Source: Theobroma cacao
Taxonomy: Eukaryota > Streptophyta > Magnoliopsida > Malvales > Malvaceae
Assembly: GCF_000208745.1 (NCBI RefSeq)
Contig: NC_030851.1
Span: 28,985,557-29,049,556 of the forward strand
Length of the DNA: 64,000 bases
Direction of reading: 5' to 3'
The position numbers were made by a program, and so were the translations under genes. Positions 1 to 11,936 of this stretch are shown piece by piece. Every line of letters starts with the position of its first letter. The stretch's first letter is position 1. The notes beneath the pieces are model-generated. The model was not told the origin of the DNA. It was given only the letters and a program-made list of their open reading frames with translations, and made no database searches.

Positions 1-382
1 TAGAGTCGGGCTTGTCATCTTCTCCCCCACTTGGATCAACCATATGATCCTCCTTCTTGATTGACTTCGACATCCGGCTAAATATTAATATTTTAATATT
101 ATTTTATTAATAAAATATTATTTTATTCTAAAAATTTTATCTTGTCTCCTTGGTACCCAAAATACCTTATTATGCCTCACTTGACTTCCAAATCGCCTTT
201 TATCTCACAAATTCTCCTCCGATAAAATTATTATTATTTTATTATTATTTTCTCACTTGCGAAATATTTTATCCTAAACTACTCCTTTCGTCTTTTATCA
301 CTTCTAAACATTTTAATTGACCTCAATTTGCATTCGATCAACTTTATTTATCACCATATCAAAGTATGGGGTATTTCAATAC
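1..382 (-). repeat. Probable LTR fragment, cut by the window edge
   Basis: AT-rich non-coding DNA next to the copia remnant. Read on the minus strand, the boundary near 382 starts TGAAATACCCC, which resembles a plant LTR 5' end. The other end is outside the window, so neither a target duplication nor the family can be checked. This is inference only. Confidence 0.3.
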
Positions 383-542
383 CCAACATATATTTCTAAC
401 CTCCTTCGAAGACCCATCTTTATGCATTGTGGTTGAGCAATTGGAACATATATTGCACATCTAAAAGTTCTTAAATGGGAAGTAGTTGGTTTCTTATCAT
501 AAACCAATTGTATAGGGAAAATTTATGATAACTCGTTGGTAT

Positions 543-1923
543 TGTTGGTCCTGTTTGAGTGCTAGAGGAGGAGTGAATAGAACTAAAAATTTTTTGTTCA
601 GCCCTTTAGAGCTAGAAGAGCTCTTAATCAACTAGATGAAGAGAAAGACTAAAACTTGTTAGAACTACAAGACACCAAGTAAGGAAGGGTAGAGGGGAAG
701 TGGACAATACAAAAGAATTTCTAGTGGTTCGGTCCCCTTGACCTACATCCACTACCTTGATCTCCCAATCAAAGATTTTCAACCCAACTTCACTATACTA
801 GTTGAATTAACAACTTCCAGCAAGCTTTTACAATGTGAGCTTCTAACCCAAGCTTTTATCCCTTACAACAAGCTTTAGAGTGCTTCCCACACTCTAATTT
901 TTCAAAAAAAAGAAGAAAAAGAAGTACGACTAAGTATCTTTACAAGTCTGGATAGACTACAATCAAGCTTATACACTTTTTCTAGATTTGGAATGAAGAA
1001 CAAGTGTTTTTGGTGAAGAATATTTGGCTTTTTGCTTGAAGTAGCTCTTTTCTCTTCAAATCTCTCTTCTTTGATCCTTAGAGCTTTCATTTATACTTAG
1101 GAAGTTAGATTTTTCTATTAGAGATAGTTTCTAGCCATTAGAAATAACTTTAATGCACTTTTAGTCATTATTTTGTCCTCTAGTGTTTAAATTCCAAAAG
1201 GCAAATAGACTTCGGCTAACTAGTTACAGGCAGCTCTAACTGATTACAGCTTCTCTGTCTTGCACTATCCTGCTGTTGTGTTCTTTGCTCTAACCGATTA
1301 CAAAAGGCTTTAATCGATTAAGAGTTCTCTATCTTCAGACTTCTCTTCTTCAAAGACTTCCTCTAACTAGTTATGGTAGGCTCTAATCGATTACAAACTT
1401 TCTGTTTTCACTTCTCTATATAGCAGTCTTTCTCTAATTGGTTAGCTCTTCCCTTAACTGATTAAGGCTTTACTTCTTTCAACCATAACTGATTAAAATA
1501 ACCTTTAATCAATTAGAAGATCTTTGAATTTTGAACTTCTCCATTTTAGCTCCCTTCAATGGTCAACTATATTTTCAAACTTGTTTTTGGCGCTGAAAAT
1601 ACTAGGACCTTATGCTCTAATCGATTAACCAGACCCTTTAATCGATTAGCATATTTTTGTTTTACTTCAGCTTATCACACAACCATGCCTTAACTAATTA
1701 AGGTCCCTTGTTAATCAGTTATGAAGGTTTTGTTTTTGTTCATTACTTGCTCTTTCCTTTTTAACTGATTATCTCTTCATTAAACTTAACAAGCTCCTCG
1801 ACTTGCTTTTAATTAACAACTTTGTTAGGGGTATTAAATTAAATCTTACACATTTAAATAACACGATTAAACATTAATGAATGAATAATATTTTGTTATC
1901 ATCAAAAACATATGGAGTCAATA
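543..1923 (-). mobile_element. Solo LTR, family E, inserted in the copia remnant
   Basis: The plus-strand left end is TGTTGGTCC and the right end is GGAGTCAATA; on the element's strand this reads TATTGACTCC...GGACCAACA. Flanking 5-mers are GGTAT (538-542) and GGCAT (1924-1928), a 4/5 target duplication. A second copy in plus orientation is at 9901-15555. There is no internal coding region, so it is a solo LTR of 1,381 bp. A TATA-like box (minus strand) lies at about 1089-1098, with the palindrome cluster upstream of it. Confidence 0.8.
1216..1735 (-). repeat. Paired TAATCGATTA-type palindromes in the solo LTR
   Basis: Variants of TAATCGATTA (TAACTAGTTA, TAACCGATTA, TAACTGATTA) occur in pairs starting at 1216/1236, 1291/1311, 1364/1384, 1435/1455, 1486/1506, 1618/1639 and 1691/1712. 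The distance within each pair is 20 or 21 bp. On the element's own strand the whole cluster is upstream of the TATA-like box near 1089-1098. Confidence 0.8.
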
Positions 1924-3425
1924 GGCATGATGCATACAAATGCTACTTCATACAAAATGGCATGTCCCCAAGTAGAAATTGGGAGTTTAGATTTCATAAG
2001 TAATGACCTTACAATCATTTGGAAGTGTTTAATAAATAATTTGCTAGATTGTTTTGAATATGAACATAAGCAACATGTTGTTTAACAGTTATTCTGACTA
2101 ATATGCAATATTTATTAAAAACTTGAGATGTAAATTCACTAGTATAGTCAAGATGAATTGTCTTGATTGCATAATCAGAAAAATGTATTTTCAAATGAAT
2201 GATTTAGGTGATTAATCTTGGAAATGCCAAATTACAAGTTGATAATAAGCACCATGTGATCATTTAGTCGATACATCAATTAAAATTATAAAATATCTAA
2301 ATGGTCCACATGGTGGATGTATGAATCCACATATGTCACCCTGAATATGTTTCAAAAATATAGAAGATTCAGTACCAACTTTAATTAGTGATGGCCTTAA
2401 AATTTATTTGCCTTAAGAGCAAGCAACACATGAGTATTTCATTAGATTGAAAAATCTTCTGGTTTTTCCATGGATGATCACATTAATTTTCAATAATTTT
2501 CATATCATTATTGATCCGGGATGGTCCAACTGATCATGTCAAACATTAAAATCATTAGTAAACTTTTGGTTTGCTATAATATGAGTTTCAATCATTTTAA
2601 TATTTGTGTAGTGCAATTCAGAAGACAAAATAGGTAATTTTTTTTTCAATACACACTTCTTCCTCTAGATAATAGATGTAATACGAGGTATTAAGTGTCT
2701 CTACCATTCGTTGTCTTAATATGATATCCATTCAAACGAATATCTTTAAAACTTAATAAATTTCTTTGAGACTAATTAGTAGAAAATAATGCATCCTCTA
2801 TTATGAACTTTGTTCTTTTATGTAGTAAAATATTAACTCTTTCGGAGTCTTCAATTAATCTTGTAGTACCAAATATTGTATTGATATTAATTTCTTCCAT
2901 TGTAAAATGGGAAAAATATTTCTTGTCGTGAAATATAAAGTGCATTGTAATACTGTCTATTAGACATATATTTGCATCATTGATCTTGGATCTAACCAGA
3001 TACATATCCATATTTTTCTTCAATAAAAAAAAGATATATATATTACAAGTTAACATAAAACAACATTAAATTGAGAATTAAAACACAAAATAAGAACATA
3101 TCTTTTAAATATAATGAGGACCTATAAAAACATCTTCATAATAGAGTTATACTAAAATATACCAACAAACTATTAAGAAATTTCATTCTTGGATATTTCC
3201 ATTACTAATCAAATTATCAATTCCTTTGTTAAGGTGGATATGAAAATCAACAATGGATATTTCTATTACTGATCATATGATCAATTCTTTTTTAGCGTGG
3301 ACTAGAAAATCAACAATATTTTGATGTGTTATATCAACTTGGCTATGGTTAGCTTTTAGTGATGCTTGATAAAATTCAAGTTGTACAACCGGTACATGAT
3401 CAATGGCCTTTCATGCCACATCGAT

Positions 3426-4013
3426 GATAAGATATTTTTTATATATTTTTTATTCTATACATTTTTATCTTTTTGTTATATCTCTTTACTATTCACCCAC
3501 TATTAGTTGGTTAAAAGTATTCATCCATTTCATTAAAAGTATGCATCCACTTCTAGTGGGATAAAATTATTCTTAGAATTAGAATAGTGATTACTGTAAA
3601 TTATTATGACGACTTCTTTCATGTTCATGACCATAATTGTTAAATGACGTCGCATTCACTTTAAGAAATGGACATATTCATGATTTTTTGTTAGTAGCTA
3701 TATAATAGTAAATTCACTTTTCAATTAAGGGACAAAATATAATATATATTACATAATAGTAAAATTCATATTAAGGTTAATTTTTAGGGAATGAAAACAC
3801 TAAAGAGATATAAAGTCACTCATTTGATTTGTTATAACCAAAAACTAAAGACCAACCATTTAAATCCTTTTAAAGCTTGGAGATGATGAAAACAAAATAA
3901 TACCAACACTTACCTAATTTACTAAAACCAGAAATCAAAACCCAATCATTGAAATATTTTTGAAGCTTGAAGATAACGAAAACAAAATAATACTAAAACT
4001 TGAGAGATTAGGG
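3426..4013. other. AT-rich gene-free stretch with a 90-bp tandem duplication
   Basis: No gene recognised. The segment around 3835-3920 is repeated imperfectly at about 3924-4008 with a 90-bp period (anchor AAGCTT at 3873 and 3963). The stretch 3430-3780 could be the 5' LTR of the adjacent copia remnant, but its ends could not be defined. Confidence 0.4.
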
Positions 4014-4196
4014 AATCATTACAAAAAAAACATGTTTTTTCCGACGAAAAATATTTCGTTGGAAATTTCCAACGGATATCAATCCAAAGTTGTTATAGTT
4101 TTTTTGACGGATTTCCGACGTGTTGAGTGTTGGTATTAGTAAATTAGGTAAATTAGGTTTTAAAGCTTGAAAATTAGGTTTTGAAGATATCCAAAA

Positions 4197-5435
4197 TTTG
4201 AAAGCAAGTCCAGCATGCTTGAGTCACCTGTTGGCCGCTACTTCTTGCCTCACGGTTCTGATATCTGCACGCATTGCCCTCTCGTCCTTCAGCTCTTCCA
4301 AACCAAGCGTAAACTTGATGGCTCTGAGGAGGAGTATGGCGAGTTTCTTCACTTGCCTAAAAAGCGCTTCTATGATTTTTATGAGATTTGCAGGGAGATT
4401 CATGTTCTTTATTGCTTGTTTTTATGATTGAGAAGCTCAAATGTTAGGCATTTTGATTATTCAATTTGAAAAGGTTTTTATTATAGGGTTTTTATGAAGT
4501 TAGGCATTTTTGAATTTTTTTTTGCTGACTGGTTGCTTAAGGACTATTAAAATTGTGAGATAAATTTTGAAGCAAGAAATAGATTAATTAGATGATACGT
4601 GAAAGAATTAATAAGATGCCCAATAAGTTGTGATTAGGGAAATTGAAAGCTTGCCAAAAGGAATAATTAGGCTTTAGGTGATAATGATGCTGAAATTCAC
4701 TACATTGAAGTTTTTAGGGTTTAGGTAGATAATTACTTAACTAGTAAAGAGAATCACTTAATTTAGATGTTCTTGGCTAAGGATCTCATATATATTTCTT
4801 CTCTCTCCCCCAAGCTCTTTGACAAACTCTAGCCTTTTATTGCTGCTTGCAAGTGTTTTTTTTTTAAAAAGTATTGCTTGCAAGTTATAATAGTTTTTAT
4901 GAGATCAAGAAAGCATGTTTATAATTTGTGGAGTTAAAGGAAATGAAAATGTCCTTGCATTAAGTAAATCTCAATTGACTGCAGGTTGAGATAGATAGGG
5001 AGGCTTGAGGAAACAAAGGTGTGTCAGACAAGCAGATTCGACTTAAGATTTTCTCACCAATTGTTCTTGATATCACTTTTGTGGATCTTCCTGGAATCAC
5101 AAAGGTTCCTGTGGGTGACCAGCCCTCTGACATTGAAGCTCGAATTATAACAATGATCATGTCTTACATTAAACAGCCAAATTGTCTGATTCTAGTTGTA
5201 ACTTCACCAAATTCAGACTTAACAAATTCTGATGCACTGCAAATTGCAGGAAATGCTGATCCTTATGGTAATTTTAACTATCAAAATTCCAATTTCTGTA
5301 TTGAGTTGTTGTTTGATATTTATTTAATTGAATCATTTTGCTAATTTTATGTTGGTAGGTTATAGAACCATTGGCATAATCACAAAGGTGCAAATTTTAA
5401 CTTGAAATTCTCTTTTCCAGATTATGGTACGACTT
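4197..5435 (+). pseudogene. Dynamin-related protein (DRP3-like) GTPase-domain fragment
   Basis: Four exons of a dynamin GTPase domain can be followed: 4197-4403, 4985-5267, 5359-5387 and a degraded start at 5421. They are separated by introns with GT and AG ends. Exon 1 has a damaged P-loop (ESKSS where the family has GKSS), then the block RYFLPHGSDICTHCPLVLQL. Exon 2 holds the G3 motif in VDLPGITKVPVGDQPSD and continues to a SDALQIAGNADP block; exon 3 reads YRTIGIITK, the start of the TKLD motif. An in-frame TGA (5006-5008) interrupts exon 2, and the rest of the domain, middle and GED regions are absent. Retained introns mean genomic capture, not a processed copy. DRP3 (organelle fission) is the best subgroup by recall; a DRP1-type origin is less likely. 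Confidence 0.85.
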
Positions 5436-5504
5436 ATATGTAAGCTGTTCTAAATTTCTGATTAGTTTTGGCTTATTTGTATGTGAACTTATTGGATATA
5501 ACGA

Positions 5505-5765
5505 AATTATTTCCATCGAAATTTTTCGTCGAAAAATACAAAAAATTTCATTGAAAATTTCCAATGGAATTCGAAAGAGATACCCGACCAAAATCAGATT
5601 TTTCCAACGAAAATTTCCAACAGATTTCCAACGAAAAAGTATTACCGACGGGGTTTTTACCAACAAAATTTTCAACGGATTTTTCCATTGAAAATCCATT
5701 GGAAATAGACATTTCCAACGAAAATTAGCCTTTTTCGAACAGAATTTTTCGTTGGAAAAAGGCAT
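5505..5765. repeat. Sub-terminal repeats of the CACTA element
   Basis: The motif TTTCCAACGAAAA and its reverse complement recur many times here with small changes, matching the shorter block at 4035-4080. In CACTA elements such repeats bind the transposase (known of the superfamily). Confidence 0.7.
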
Positions 5766-5781
5766 TTTTTTGGTAGTGAAT

Positions 5782-8149
5782 CGTGTTGATAACGTGATAT
5801 GAAATATAACTTGAAGGAACAACTATTTATAGGTTAATAACCCCATATCTAGATAGAATTAGAGAGAGAGCAAGTATTTAGAAGGAGTAAAAGATCTTAT
5901 TCAAATGTGTATTTACAAATAAAGTGAAGGGCCTATGTATAGGTTAATAACCCTTTATCTAGATAGAATTTACAAGATAAAAATAATATTAAGAGATTAG
6001 ATAGATGGATTAAATTCTAATTTTAATCCAATCTAATCTACATCCAAATCTAGATATACGTAACATAAATGAACATTTACAAAAATATTCATAACAATTA
6101 AAAATATATTTATTCTTTTTAGTTTGGAAAAACGCCTTCCTACTTCCATCATTAGAAAACAGACTCATCCTCTTGAAAAAATAATATAGTGTTAATAAAA
6201 TTACAAACATTTCCTATGTTGTTTATCTATTTATTTTTGCCTTTTTCACTTTTCATCTTTTGTTTTACACAAGATTTTTTTTACTTGAATTATGATATTT
6301 AGTTAGTTGTGAAATTATCTATAATTATTAACAAATTGAATTTTAATTTAATTTATTTTCTAATTCAAATACATATAAAATATTTGAAACTTATCTATCA
6401 ATTATATCTAAATTAAAATTTTCTTTCAATAAAAATATCTTAATTAACATTGAGATGAATGTATTAAATTATCTTCAGTTATAATAAATTACCATTAATT
6501 TGAAAAGTAAATTAGTAATAAAGAAATTGATTAATACAAAAAAAGAGAAATGAAAAAAAAGGGAAGGAAAATGAGAAAAAAAAAAGAAAAAACAAAGTGA
6601 GATTGCTTTTAATATTTGAAGTAAACTTTGAAAAAAAATTAGCTTGACTAATAGTATCCTAATATCAATTACCTTTTTATAAGAGATAACAATGTTTTTC
6701 AAATTAACGGGAGTAAGTTTATTTTCAATAAAATTTCATGTATAACAATTAGTTTTCCTAATTGAATTATATATAATTTAATATCTAACACATAGTTTAA
6801 TTATAATTTTATCTAATTAAAATTTATTTTGATAGTAATTAAAGATTATTTCAAAATTAATTAGATCATTCAATTGTATTTCTAATTAATTTAAACTCAC
6901 AATTTTGTCACTATAAATAAAAGATAAAAATAAAATATAGATAGAAACTAAATAATAAAGAGTATACTAGTCTTTTTATTTTAAAATTGGTAATTGATAA
7001 AGGTGAAAGGGTATTTTTCAAATTAATAGAAAATACATATATTTTCAAACAAATTTCAAGGGTTTTTTGTATTTAACCCATTTATACTACTTATATAAGG
7101 TCTTAAAAAGAGAGAAAAAAAAAGAAATAAATCATATTATATACTAATGAGGTCTTAAAAATGGGAAAAAAAGATAAAATTGAGAAAGAATTGGTGTATT
7201 ATGTTAGGTTACTAACAAGGCAGTAATAAATGCATGTCGTTGCCACTCGTGCTCTACAGTAGATACATATACATGTATAGAAGAATGAAAAATGTGTAAT
7301 AAAAATGGAGAGAAAAGAGTGAGTGAGGAGACGAAATAGGAGCCCATAATCACAAATTCAAAATGGAAGTGCAAAGGAATAATTTAAACTTGTTCATATT
7401 GTAACCTCCGATTTATCGGTTTAAGAAAATCACATTTTTCTCAAGCATAACTCCATAATGAATGGAATCTCTTTTCTTTTTGATTTTACAGTAATAATTA
7501 ATAAATTACTGTGTGGTTGGGTTTTGGAGATTTTGATGGAACTTATGATAGTGGGAAAGGATTTTTCTCATGGACCCATTTTCAAAAGTCCAATGGAGGG
7601 GATTGACAAAGCAAAATTGAAAAAGAATATTTTTCTGTCATTGTGACGTATCTTATGCTATCATGTTATATTTATGATTCCTTCCATATCTTATTTTAAA
7701 ATTTTAATAGGTATGATTTTTTTTGGAGGAAATATATCAAGTCGATCACCGGGACTTTTCATGTTTGTATAAGGTACTATTATTATATTTTTCTCTGACA
7801 AAGCAAAATTAGTTATGTTAATTTATAGAAGTTGTAATATATAATTTCTCTATACCATAAGACTACTAATTTCTATGTGAATGGAATTAAAATTAAGATA
7901 TTAAAATGGTTTAATTCCCATTGTATTGTTTGTTAATTTGAATCTTTCTTTCCATATATAGAACTCTAGTGGTTTGTGCTTAACTGACCTAGCATTTTCA
8001 CCTTATCTTAGGCATTGTTGATTCACAAAAAGTTTTGGAATAAATAAATTGAGAGACATTGTGACGAAAATGGCTACACAAAAAAATTGAGATATTATCA
8101 TCATCTTTTTGAATGTTTAAGTAGAGTATTAACATTGAGAATACAATGT
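5782..8149. other. AT-rich gene-free region
   Basis: No gene, RNA or bounded element recognised. It contains a purine-rich tract (about 6533-6600) and long A/T runs. The short open frames here have no codon pattern or motif worth reporting. Confidence 0.6.
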
Positions 8150-8530
8150 AGTTAGTTTATCTAGACTTTTGCTCTATGTGGTAGTTAGTCTTGCCTTACC
8201 AAGGTTTTGTCCCATCCTTTTGGATTAGAGGTTTGGGAGGTTTTGTTTATTTCTTGTAAGGCTTGGTGCATTTCAGCTTTGTTGGGATGGCAGAAGATAT
8301 CAAGGCAAGTGGGGTAAACTTTTGTTAATAAAGGAAGAGCAAACTGAAGTCATTGTTGAAAAAGAATGAGGCACTGTGGTGTTTGCATCATTATTTGAGC
8401 TCATTATGCTCTAGAGTTCTTAATGTCAAGTATTTTTCGAATTTCTCATTTTAAGATGCATGGCATAACATTTTGGAAAGGAGGGACACGATTACGGTTG
8501 GCTCGTATGGAGAGTGAGTGTAGATGCTTG
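8150..8530 (+). pseudogene. Possible LINE reverse-transcriptase C-terminal relic
   Basis: In shifting plus frames the translation resembles the region after the RT domain of plant LINEs: a segment with LSSLCSRVLNVKYFSNFSF followed by a RRDTITVG-like stretch. Several stops are present and no ends or target duplication were found. Similarity is judged by eye only. Confidence 0.35.
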
Positions 8531-8559
8531 ATTTTGGCTAGGAATATATTATCTTTTTA

Positions 8560-9310
8560 ATATTATATTAAATTATTTTACAATGATCATATTACTATAC
8601 AACGAGTAATGAGGGTGAACAGAATGAGTAGCACAACTACATTATTATGGATGATAGTCAAATTAACTTTAGACGAGTAGTAGGGTTCACAACTTAGTTT
8701 CATCATTATGATAATTTAAAGAGTTTGACTTGGTGGCTAAAATATGAAAATAGTTATACAGGCCTTTTTCTTAATCTTTTTGTATAAGTACGAGTGCTTT
8801 TCCCTTTTCCTCTTCCCTCAAGAAGAAGTAACACTTTTAGTGTCATGAAACCACACTATGCCATTACTTGTATAAACATCTACTAGAATCCACTATCCCA
8901 TACAAAATATGGGTAACGTGTTTCTCCCCATTGTGCACATTAAACTCTTTTTCAAGTAAATGCTCTTGAGTTACTACTCCAACTTGGTTTATAAATAAGA
9001 GCTTTGAGAATTCATTCACGGATTTTGCTTTCCTTTCTAAGTTCTCTCTAAACACTTCCTCTTCAATTATCTCATACTTAGCTTTTCCCTAGCCTTATTC
9101 TTTGTCTTGCTCTGTTGCTTCCTTATTCTCTACATTTTTTCCATCATTACTTGCTACAACATTCAACATTTCAAAGATTACTTTAATTTTCTTCTCTGTC
9201 ACCTCCCAACAGATCTTGTTTTACTTATTTGTAACACTATTTTCTCCCTATCACTAAAAACCCCTTTACATTTTGGTGACTCCATTAAGGAGGAGTGCTT
9301 GCGCTAATTA
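8560..9310 (+). repeat. Possible 5' LTR and leader of the adjacent gypsy gag remnant
   Basis: A TATA-like sequence (TTTATAAATAAGAG, about 8989-9002) is followed by a pyrimidine-rich stretch. Near 9271, TTTTGGTGACTCCA resembles a primer-binding site used by some plant gypsy elements. The gag-like reading starts just downstream. The LTR boundaries are not clear. Confidence 0.3.
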
Positions 9311-9900
9311 AAGTCTCATAAAAACAAACCTTGCACTAGTGGAAAATATGGACGGTTCCTACAAAGAGTAAGATGCATTTGAACCTACATACATCTAAGA
9401 CTTGATGAAAATGCTTTAGGCTTCTTAAGAATATATGCAAATATTGAAGGATAACAATAAGCAATCTCAAGCTCAACCTGCGCATCTTAATGGTAGCAAA
9501 AATGTAACTAATGGAACCACCCCCAACTATAAACACAAAAGGGAATGGAGAAAGTATTGGTGATGTGGTAGTTGTCAAAAATCCCAATATGACTAATCCC
9601 TTTATTATTGTAACTTTCTTGTAGTCACTCTGGTAACCACTGCTTAAAGCTTTGTGATCAAATAAAAACTCTAAAAGCTGCATGATCAGAAGAATAAAAG
9701 CTTGAACATTTAGGTGTTTGACTTTATCTAGCCATTGTAGCAATTAATCCATACCCTAAAAGCTACTTATGTCCTAAGTTCGAGAAATTCAATGTTATGA
9801 TCAGGGATGCTTGAGAGAATGTAATGAAGTTTTTAGGAACTCTCAGAGTAATGGGATTAGATGATGATCTCAAATTGAAGGAGTTTTCAAAGTTTCTTAC
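9311..9900 (+). pseudogene. Ty3/gypsy gag remnant, first part
   Basis: The plus-strand translation near the end of this block gives HPYPKSYLCPKFEKFN followed by ENVMKFLGTLRVMGLDDDLK and KEFSKFL, a typical start of a plant gypsy gag (Retrotrans_gag type). Stops and a frame change upstream show decay. The reading is cut at 9900 by solo LTR E and continues at 15556. An open frame on the opposite strand (9336-9743) is a by-product. Confidence 0.65.
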
Positions 9901-10086
9901 TATTGACTCCATATGTTTTTGATAATAATAAAACATTCCTCATTCTTTAATTTTTAACTATGTTACTCGAGTGTGTAAGGGTAAAATGGGTATATTAATG
10001 TTTATCTCATATCCAAATTCCCCATGATAAGTCCCAAGCCCAAAGAAAATGATTCTAGCAAGATGAAAGCCATCTCATGAGGTTTA

Positions 10087-10700
10087 ATCGATCATAATTT
10101 CATCTTAATCGACGAAAACAGTAAAAAAGGAAGACTTAAAAGCTTCATAGAGAGATTTTAATCGATTAATATACAGTTTAATCGATTAAAATAACATTGG
10201 AATGGACTTTGAGAAGGAGAGAGAGGTTTTAATCAATTAGCACATATTTTAATCGATTAAAACAACATTGTAATGCACACTGAGACAAGTAAAGAGATTT
10301 TAATCGATTAACACAAAATTTAATAAATTAAAATAGTACTGGAAGATGATGCACACAAAGTTAATTGATTAACCATAGGGTTTAATTGATTAAAATTTAA
10401 TATGAAGATATTTTGTGCCAAAATTGAGGATTCAAGTTTTTGTTAACCGTTGAAGGGTACCAAGTGAAGAAGTTTGAACCCAAGGAGATTTTAATTGATC
10501 AAAATTTAGTTTAATTGATCAAAGAAGAAATAAAGAGCTTTTAATCAATCAAAGACAAGTTTAAATGATTAAGTTGGAGCAATGGGGACGATAGAATGAT
10601 TTTAATAGATTAAAACCAGTTTTAATTGATTAACTTGAAGAAACTAAAAGACAAATAAAAAGATTTTAATTGGTTAAAATCCATTTTAATCGACTAAAAT
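10087..10700 (+). repeat. Ten pairs of AATCGATTAA palindromes, 20-21 bp apart
   Basis: Cores ATCGAT or one-base variants start at 10087/10108, 10161/10181, 10232/10252, 10303/10323, 10364/10385, 10494/10514, 10544/10564, 10605/10625 and 10669/10689; further degenerate copies exist. The within-pair distance is 20 in seven pairs and 21 in two. Between pairs the distance varies (50-130 bp) and the sequence is unrelated. The cluster ends about 100 bp upstream of the TATA-like box at 10791. Confidence 0.85.
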
Positions 10701-11089
10701 GTCAAACATATTTGAATTTAATGCCCCTAAAAGACAAATTAATGGGTTGATTGGCTTCAAATTATCTGCGACAATCTGATTTCACTCTTCAAGTATAAAT
10801 AAGGGTTTAAATAGTCATAAATATATTGTTGGCTCCATTAGTTTTTGATGATAATAAAAAATTTCCATTTATTTATGTCTAATATCTTTACTTGAGTGTG
10901 TAGGAAAATTAATATATGAAATTAATTATTTAACTCTTCAAAGATTATATCAAAAGAAAAAGAGGGATAAAAATAACAAGATGTAACTGTTTAACAAGGA
11001 AGAAGCCTATTGGTGAAACAAGGAAGAATGTTGGTTGACCAAGTTTCAAATTGGAAGAATGGCAGGCTGAAGAGTTTGAGAAACAGAAC

Positions 11090-11185
11090 CAACTTAATCG
11101 ACCAAGTCAGTCGACTAAGTGCTCTATGTTAGAATCTGCAACTTGAAACAGAACCAACTTAGTAGACCAACTCAGTTGACTAAGT
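11090..11185 (+). repeat. Paired AGTCGACT-type palindromes in LTR F
   Basis: Two pairs (cores at 11098/11111 and 11162/11175) of CTTAGTCGACTAAG variants, with a spacing of 13 bp in both. They lie 120-210 bp upstream of the TATA box at 11303. The sister LTR has the same two pairs at 38051/38064 and 38117/38130. Confidence 0.75.
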
Positions 11186-11936
11186 GCTCTTTGTCTGCAA
11201 ATTGAACCAGAGCACTACAAGACAGATTAACGGTTAGAACTCATCCTCAACTGTTTCCAACGGGCATAAAATTACCAAATTGCCATCAGAGTTGCATCTC
11301 TAACTATAAAAGGGTCTTCCAACAATTAGAAACAAGTTTTTTAGAAGCCTTGAATGAGATTTGAGCTATGGAGAGTTGAAAAACCAGAAAATCTTCACTG
11401 CACTTGTCTGCACTTAAACACCTACTCTTTGCATTTGTATTTTGCACTCAATCTTGTACCAATTAGATCAACCAGTGATCACAGGTACTTTCTTTTACTA
11501 CTCTTCTTGTATTCTTAGAGTGAGGAAGTCACTCTAAGGGGTTGTTCAAGCTTGGGATAGCTTGATTATTGTAGGTTGTGGTTGAGCCTTTGAAAAATCA
11601 CTTTGGGTTTTGGTTGAGCCCGTGAAAAACCATTGTGAAAGGTTGTGGTTGAGCTTGTGAAAAACCACTTTGGATTTTGGTTGATCCTGGTAAAAACCAT
11701 TGTGAAAGGTTTTGGCTAGGCTTGGTAAAAGCCATTGTAAAGCTTAGTGAAAGCTTGTGAATTTCACCGGTTATTAGTGGATTGTTTGGAAAATCCTTGG
11801 TTGAACAATCAAGGTAGTGGATATAGGTCTTGGATCGAATTACTATAAATAGCCGTGTGTTTGTCTGTTCTGTTTTCAGTTTTTATTCATCTTTAAGTTC
11901 TTTCTTTTATTGTGCATTTATCTCTAATTAGAGGTT

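Larger units (their letters stand above)
383..3425 (-). pseudogene. Decayed Ty1/copia gag-pol (protease to integrase region)
   Basis: Minus-strand translation, read in shifting frames, follows the order of a copia polyprotein. A protease/GAG-pre-integrase block lies at about 3030-2700, including KYFSHFTMEE and an ALFSTN stretch followed by SFKDIRLNGYHI-like text. An integrase core follows at about 2520-1930 with recognisable relics of LDNAGEF, HVHTQN and the block ending WGHAIL. The post-integrase YVG-type motif lies at 540-390. About 3160-3420 is weaker and may be gag. Many stops and frameshifts make it non-functional. It is split by a solo LTR at 543-1923, and the coding match resumes on the other side. 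Integrase lying upstream of RT marks copia; no RT/RNase H was recognised within the window. Confidence 0.65.
4017..5778. mobile_element. Non-autonomous CACTA transposon carrying a host gene fragment
   Basis: The right end, read inward, is CACTACCAAAAAAATGCC; the left end is CATTACAAAAAAAACATG, a one-base decay of the CACTA terminus. Both continue into TTTTTCC(A/G)ACGAAAAAT, giving terminal inverted repeats of roughly 35 bp. The element is flanked by a perfect 3-bp duplication AAT (4014-4016 and 5779-5781), the size known for CACTA elements. Repeats of the motif TTTCCAACGAAAA fill both sub-terminal zones, which is also typical. No transposase is present; the 1.76-kb body holds a dynamin-like gene fragment. 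Confidence 0.82.

Noticed and set aside
4197..5435. Processed (reverse-transcribed) dynamin pseudogene
   Set aside because: Introns with GT-AG ends are still present and no poly-A tail is seen; capture by the CACTA element fits better.
9336..9743. Minus-strand open frame of 135 codons with hydrophobic stretches
   Set aside because: The plus strand carries a recognisable gypsy gag reading over the same bases; the minus frame has no motif.
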